DNA of 64,000 bases, from positions 780,508 through 844,507 of the forward strand of contig NZ_MPIN01000002.1 of NCBI RefSeq assembly GCF_001887355.1, written 5' to 3'. Below, piece by piece: positions 60,929-64,000 of the stretch; the stretch's first letter is position 1, and each line of letters begins with the position of its first letter. The notes under the pieces were generated by a model. That model did no database searches, was not told the origin of the DNA, and was given only the letters and a program-made list of their open reading frames with translations. The position numbers were made by a program, and so were the translations under genes. This stretch comes from Cystobacter ferrugineus (lineage in GTDB: Bacteria; Myxococcota; Myxococcia; Myxococcales; Myxococcaceae).

Positions 60929-62194
60929 ATGGCCGTCCGTATCGGACAACCAGTCATTCCCAAGCAGCTCCCGTCGGATCAGAAGCTGCGTGAGGACGTC
61001 CGCAAGGACAGCCGGGACACGGGAAAACCCGCGGCGGGGAAATCCTCGGGCAAGCCCGCGGCGGGCGCCGCCAACGCCAAGGCTCGCACCGAGGGCACCA
61101 GCGCGGGTGCCAAACCCCTCCTCAACGAGGGCACCAGCGCGGGTGCCAAACCCCTCGTCAACGAGGGCACCAGCGCGGGCGCCAAGGCGCTCCAGAGCAA
61201 GGACGGAATGGACGTCGGTGGCCAGGTCGGCCATCAGGCACGTCTGGAGGGAGGTCAGGGCCTCGCGGACAAGCAGGACGCGAAGAGCCGCTTCCAGCAG
61301 CCCGTGCGCACCGGCGGCGCCCACGTCCCCACCCAGGGCCCGACCGTCTCGCCCTTTCGCGAGGCCGCCGTCGCCTCGACGCTCGAGCAGTCCGAGCAGG
61401 AGAAGTCCGAGGAGACCCCTCGGGGTGACGCCGCGCGCGAGGCCATGGAAGGCCGCGCCAAGCTGCGCGCCGCGCTCATGGATCGCCTGCTGGCGGGCAT
61501 GAAGGACGTGCACGGCCGGCTCGCCAAGTTCATCAAGAACCCGGGCCGTCTGGGCGTGGTGAACCTGTCGCTGGTGCTCAGCGAGAGCTCCCTGACGTAC
61601 GAGCTGTGGAAGGAGCCGAGCACCGTCCCCGAGCGCCGGGCCCGCATGGCCCAGACGCTGGGCGTGCCCAACTCGCTCGGCGACAACGTCCTGCTCAAGG
61701 CGCTGATGGACGAGGTGCACGACTGCTTCAAGGAGTTCAAGGCCAGCCGCTCGGGCAAGGACCTCTTCCAGCAGTACGACGAGGTGCTCGGGCGCTACGA
61801 GGAAGCGGGTGTGCTGCCCGTCATGCCGGGCTTCGACATGGGCCCCATGCAGGCCGAGCTCAAGCGCGTGGGCCTGCCGATGGAGAAGGAGTTCCTGCAG
61901 TCCCTGCTCGTCCATCCGCGCGTCCTCGCGGTGGGTCTGGACGCGGAGGACGGCGATGATCCCCAGGTCATGGTGGCGGGACTGCCCGTGGCCCAGCTCG
62001 GCACCATCGTCGCCCAGCTCCGCCGCCTCAATCCCCGGCTCACCAACCGCCAGGTGCTCAACCTCATGATCCTGGCCTCCACCGACCTCAAGAAGGGCAT
62101 GCGCAAGGTCCTGGGCAAGGCCGAGGTGGAGAACGTGCAGGAACTGGCCAAGCAGCTCCTGCGTCTGCAGGGCGTCGAGCTGCTCTTTCCCTGA
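60929..62194 (+). CDS. Uncharacterised protein with N-terminal tandem repeats
   Basis: This is a 421-residue protein. AAGGGG stands before ATG 60929. There is no signal peptide: the first 170 residues are polar and disordered and contain three 12-residue repeats (EGTSAGAKPLLN type). The C-terminal 240 residues are helical (GRAKLRAALMDRLLAGMKDV, then NVLLKALMDEVHDCFKEFK, LTNRQVLNLMILASTDLKK). It is possibly a secreted or secretion-associated protein, but no family is recognised. It is preceded by the phased palindromes and so is a likely target of the FHA activator. Confidence 0.65.
   Translation: MAVRIGQPVIPKQLPSDQKLREDVRKDSRDTGKPAAGKSSGKPAAGAANAKARTEGTSAGAKPLLNEGTSAGAKPLVNEGTSAGAKALQSKDGMDVGGQVGHQARLEGGQGLADKQDAKSRFQQPVRTGGAHVPTQGPTVSPFREAAVASTLEQSEQEKSEETPRGDAAREAMEGRAKLRAALMDRLLAGMKDVHGRLAKFIKNPGRLGVVNLSLVLSESSLTYELWKEPSTVPERRARMAQTLGVPNSLGDNVLLKALMDEVHDCFKEFKASRSGKDLFQQYDEVLGRYEEAGVLPVMPGFDMGPMQAELKRVGLPMEKEFLQSLLVHPRVLAVGLDAEDGDDPQVMVAGLPVAQLGTIVAQLRRLNPRLTNRQVLNLMILASTDLKKGMRKVLGKAEVENVQELAKQLLRLQGVELLFP
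61091..61198 (+). repeat. Three 36-bp coding repeats
   Basis: Units at 61091-61126, 61127-61162 and 61163-61198 encode EGTSAGAKPLLN, EGTSAGAKPLVN and EGTSAGAKALQS. The first two are nearly identical in DNA, pointing to recent tandem duplication. Confidence 0.9.
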
Positions 62195-62223
62195 AGTCCC
62201 CCGGGGCGGAGTCCGTGCCGGCC

Positions 62224-62242
62224 GGGGCCTGGGAAAGGCCCC
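62224..62242 (+). terminator. Small hairpin after the 60929 gene
   Basis: GGGGCCT / AGGCCCC with a five-base loop, 30 bases after the stop; there is no T run, so termination is uncertain. Confidence 0.4.
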
Positions 62243-62353
62243 GCGAGCCGCCGCTCCGCTCCCGAGCACTCCCTTCCCCCCTCCTTCCCGCTTCGTCGAG
62301 CGCCCCGGACTCCCGGCGGCGCGCGGGTCCCCTCATGTCCGCTCGAGCCGCCT

Positions 62354-62425
62354 GGTGACTCCAGCCACCAGGGTGGTGACTTCTGTCATCGGCTCCGGGC
62401 CCGTACCTTGGTGACCACAGTCACC
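62354..62425. promoter_or_regulatory. Three palindromic activator sites upstream of the M4 protease gene
   Basis: GGTGACTCCAGCCACC (62354-62369), GGTGACTTCTGTCATC (62375-62390) and GGTGACCACAGTCACC (62410-62425) are copies of the 16-bp motif GGTGACTnnnGTCAYC also found at 60736-60771. They stand about 75-160 bases before the sigma-54 promoter, the normal distance for enhancer sites. Confidence 0.72.
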
Positions 62426-62500
62426 ACCTTGTCCTACCTACCTGCCGCCGCTTGCCGTGAAATCAAGCATTTGCACCCATACGGGACGGATTGCGGTCAT

Positions 62501-62516
62501 TGGCACACATGATGCT
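62501..62516 (+). promoter_or_regulatory. Sigma-54 (-24/-12) promoter
   Basis: TGGCACACATGATGCT agrees with the consensus TGGCACR-N4-TTGCW at all but one position, and the invariant GG (62502-62503) and GC (62514-62515) are separated by exactly 10 bases. Transcription would start near 62527, 55 bases before the ATG. Confidence 0.75.
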
Positions 62517-62581
62517 CTATGTAGCGCACATCAACTACGCTGGATGAGCGGTTCCCCCCCTGCTTCGAGAGTTCTCCCGCC

Positions 62582-64000
62582 ATGCAAATCAACAACAAGC
62601 AGAGCCCGATCGTCTCCTCTCCCTCGACCAGCACTCCTTCCGCCGCTCCCGCCGCCACCAAGGCGCCGGTCGCGACGCCCAAGGAGCAGGCCCCGGCGGC
62701 CACGGGCTTCGCTACCGGCTCCGCGTTCGCCACCGCCTCGCGTCCGGCCGTGGAGCTCTCCGCGAACCAGGTCGCTTCCGCCGCCGCCAGCGTGGGTCCC
62801 CTGGCGCTCGACAGCCAGGAGGCGAAGGCCGCCATCCAGAAGTCCCTCACGCACCTGCGCGCTTCCGCCCCCACCGCCGGGCGCGGCCTGGTGGCCGGGG
62901 GTGATGTCTCCTCGAAGGTCACCCCCCGCGCCGTCTTCAAGGACGAGCTGGGCATGACGCACGTGCGCCTGGACCGCACCCACGAGGGCACCAAGGTCTT
63001 CGCCGAGCAGGTCATCAGCCACCTGGACAAGGACGGCAAGGTGGCCAGCACCACCGGCACGCTGTCCAACATCCCCCAGGGCCTGGGCTCGGCGCCCGTG
63101 AAGCTCGAGGCCAAGGACGCGCTCGCCATCGCCCAGAAGCAGTTCGCCGGCACCACCGACCGCGCCCCCACCTCCGAGCGCGTCGTCGCCCAGGACAAGG
63201 ACGGCAACTACCGCGCCGCCTACCACGTGCAGCTCACCAAGACCTCGTCGCTCGGCGCCGAGGAGCGTCCGCGCCGCATGAACTACCTGGTGGATGCCAA
63301 CACCGGTGAGCTCTTCAAGAGCTTCGATCAGATGGGCGGCATCGAGATGCCGCACGCCAAGGCGAGCCCCTCCACGCCCTCGACGCCGTCCAAGCCCTCC
63401 ACGCCGGCTCCTGGCACGCCCGCGGGCAAGGGCAACGACTCCACCATGTACAGCGGCAAGGTGGACCTCTCGACCACGAAGCAGGCCAATGGCTCCTACA
63501 CGCTGGAGGACAAGAGCCGGGGCGGGGGCGTGGTGACGTACGACGCGAAGAACAAGTCCACGGCCAGCGGCACGACGCCCTTCACCGACGCCAACGACGT
63601 GTGGGGCGAGGCGGGTGACAACGCGCGCACCAAGGCGGCGGTGGACGCGCACTACGGCGCGGAGATGACGTACGACTTCATGAAGGACGTGCTGGGCCGC
63701 GACTCGCTGGATGGCAAGGGCGAGAAGCTCGTCTCCTACGTGCACGTGAACGAGCAGGACGGCGGCCCCATGGTCAACGCCTACTGGGACGGCGAGAAGA
63801 TGAACTACGGCGATGGCGACGGGAAGAACGCCGGTCCGCTCACCACGCTGGACATCGCGGGCCATGAAATCGCCCACGGCCTCACCGAGCGCACCGCGGG
63901 CCTCATCTACGACGGCGAGTCCGGCGGCCTCAACGAGTCCTTCAGCGACATCATCGGCACGGGCGTGGAGTGGTACGCCGCGCAGAAGAACAAGGCGGTG
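62582..64000 (+). CDS. M4 (thermolysin) family metalloprotease, 3' end outside window
   Basis: The frame is open from ATG 62582 to the window end (473 codons). After a Ser/Pro/Ala-rich N-terminus there is an FTP/PepSY-type propeptide (about 75-260: GLVAGGDVSSKVTPRAVFKD, MNYLVDANTGELFKSFDQ). The catalytic domain follows with TAYWDG-like NAYWDGEKMNYGDGD, the zinc helix AGHEIAHGLTERTAG (HExxH) and GGLNESFSDIIG with the third zinc ligand. M4 enzymes normally have a Sec signal peptide; here the N-terminus is polar, so export by another route is implied. The sigma-54 promoter and palindromes place it under the FHA activator. Confidence 0.9.
   Translation, partial: MQINNKQSPIVSSPSTSTPSAAPAATKAPVATPKEQAPAATGFATGSAFATASRPAVELSANQVASAAASVGPLALDSQEAKAAIQKSLTHLRASAPTAGRGLVAGGDVSSKVTPRAVFKDELGMTHVRLDRTHEGTKVFAEQVISHLDKDGKVASTTGTLSNIPQGLGSAPVKLEAKDALAIAQKQFAGTTDRAPTSERVVAQDKDGNYRAAYHVQLTKTSSLGAEERPRRMNYLVDANTGELFKSFDQMGGIEMPHAKASPSTPSTPSKPSTPAPGTPAGKGNDSTMYSGKVDLSTTKQANGSYTLEDKSRGGGVVTYDAKNKSTASGTTPFTDANDVWGEAGDNARTKAAVDAHYGAEMTYDFMKDVLGRDSLDGKGEKLVSYVHVNEQDGGPMVNAYWDGEKMNYGDGDGKNAGPLTTLDIAGHEIAHGLTERTAGLIYDGESGGLNESFSDIIGTGVEWYAAQKNKAV

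Larger units (their letters stand above)
62195..62581. other. Promoter region of the M4 protease gene
   Basis: This 387-base gap has no gene. It contains a hairpin (62224-62242), three palindromic sites (62354-62425) and the sigma-54 promoter (62501-62516), each listed separately. Confidence 0.7.

Overview
This window looks like the chromosome of a myxobacterium, most likely of the Cystobacter/Archangium/Stigmatella side of the order. The reasons are the very high GC content and codon bias, five Ser/Thr-kinase-fold proteins in 64 kb, a sigma-54 activator with an FHA domain, and families that are largely myxobacterial (DUF2381, DUF6310/DUF5953). The complete mevalonate route and a squalene/phytoene-type synthase also fit. 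No taxonomic marker gene other than tmRNA is present, so the assignment is an inference.

Layout. 1-3438: tightly overlapping mevalonate operon (class II HMG-CoA reductase, mevalonate kinase, diphosphomevalonate decarboxylase, phosphomevalonate kinase), then a DUF4846 lipoprotein and a possible orphan immunity gene. 5304-21743: accessory region built on the 3' end of the tmRNA gene. The intact tmRNA is at 21720-22080 (minus), and its 3' end recurs at 18117 and 5304. I read this as two integrative elements in tandem. The larger one (5304-18137) carries a tyrosine integrase and Xis at its right edge, a low-GC HEPN-like gene, a DUF6310 toxin with DUF5953 immunity, a six-gene minus-strand cluster (lipoprotein, pseudokinase, two XRE regulators, membrane kinase, DUF2381), an ISAzo13-type insertion sequence and a prophage remnant cut by it. 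The smaller one holds a class I glutamine-amidotransferase-like protein and an HxlR/NmrA pair.

22275-30708: paired M16 peptidases, a porin-like OmpA protein, lipoprotein and hydrolase genes, and a frameshifted pseudogene. 31128-36733: a large secreted toxin ending in a PD-(D/E)xK nuclease-like domain with an overlapping immunity gene, next to a decayed PAAR-like (DUF4150) locus. 36773-49037: YcaQ/AlkX-like DNA glycosylase, an FG-GAP/Kelch lipoprotein, a PilZ protein, a kinase-methyltransferase pair and the squalene/phytoene synthase. 49052-55521: a cluster of DnaA-box-like sequences before a PEGA kinase, a C39-like protease, and an overlapping periplasmic-binding-protein/histidine-kinase pair.

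55753-64000 is the most coherent regulatory unit: a TPR kinase, then an FHA-sigma-54 activator, then two downstream genes preceded by five copies of a 16-bp palindrome (GGTGACTnnnGTCAYC). The second, a leaderless M4 metalloprotease, also has a near-perfect -24/-12 promoter. I infer a phosphorylation-controlled activator driving these genes.
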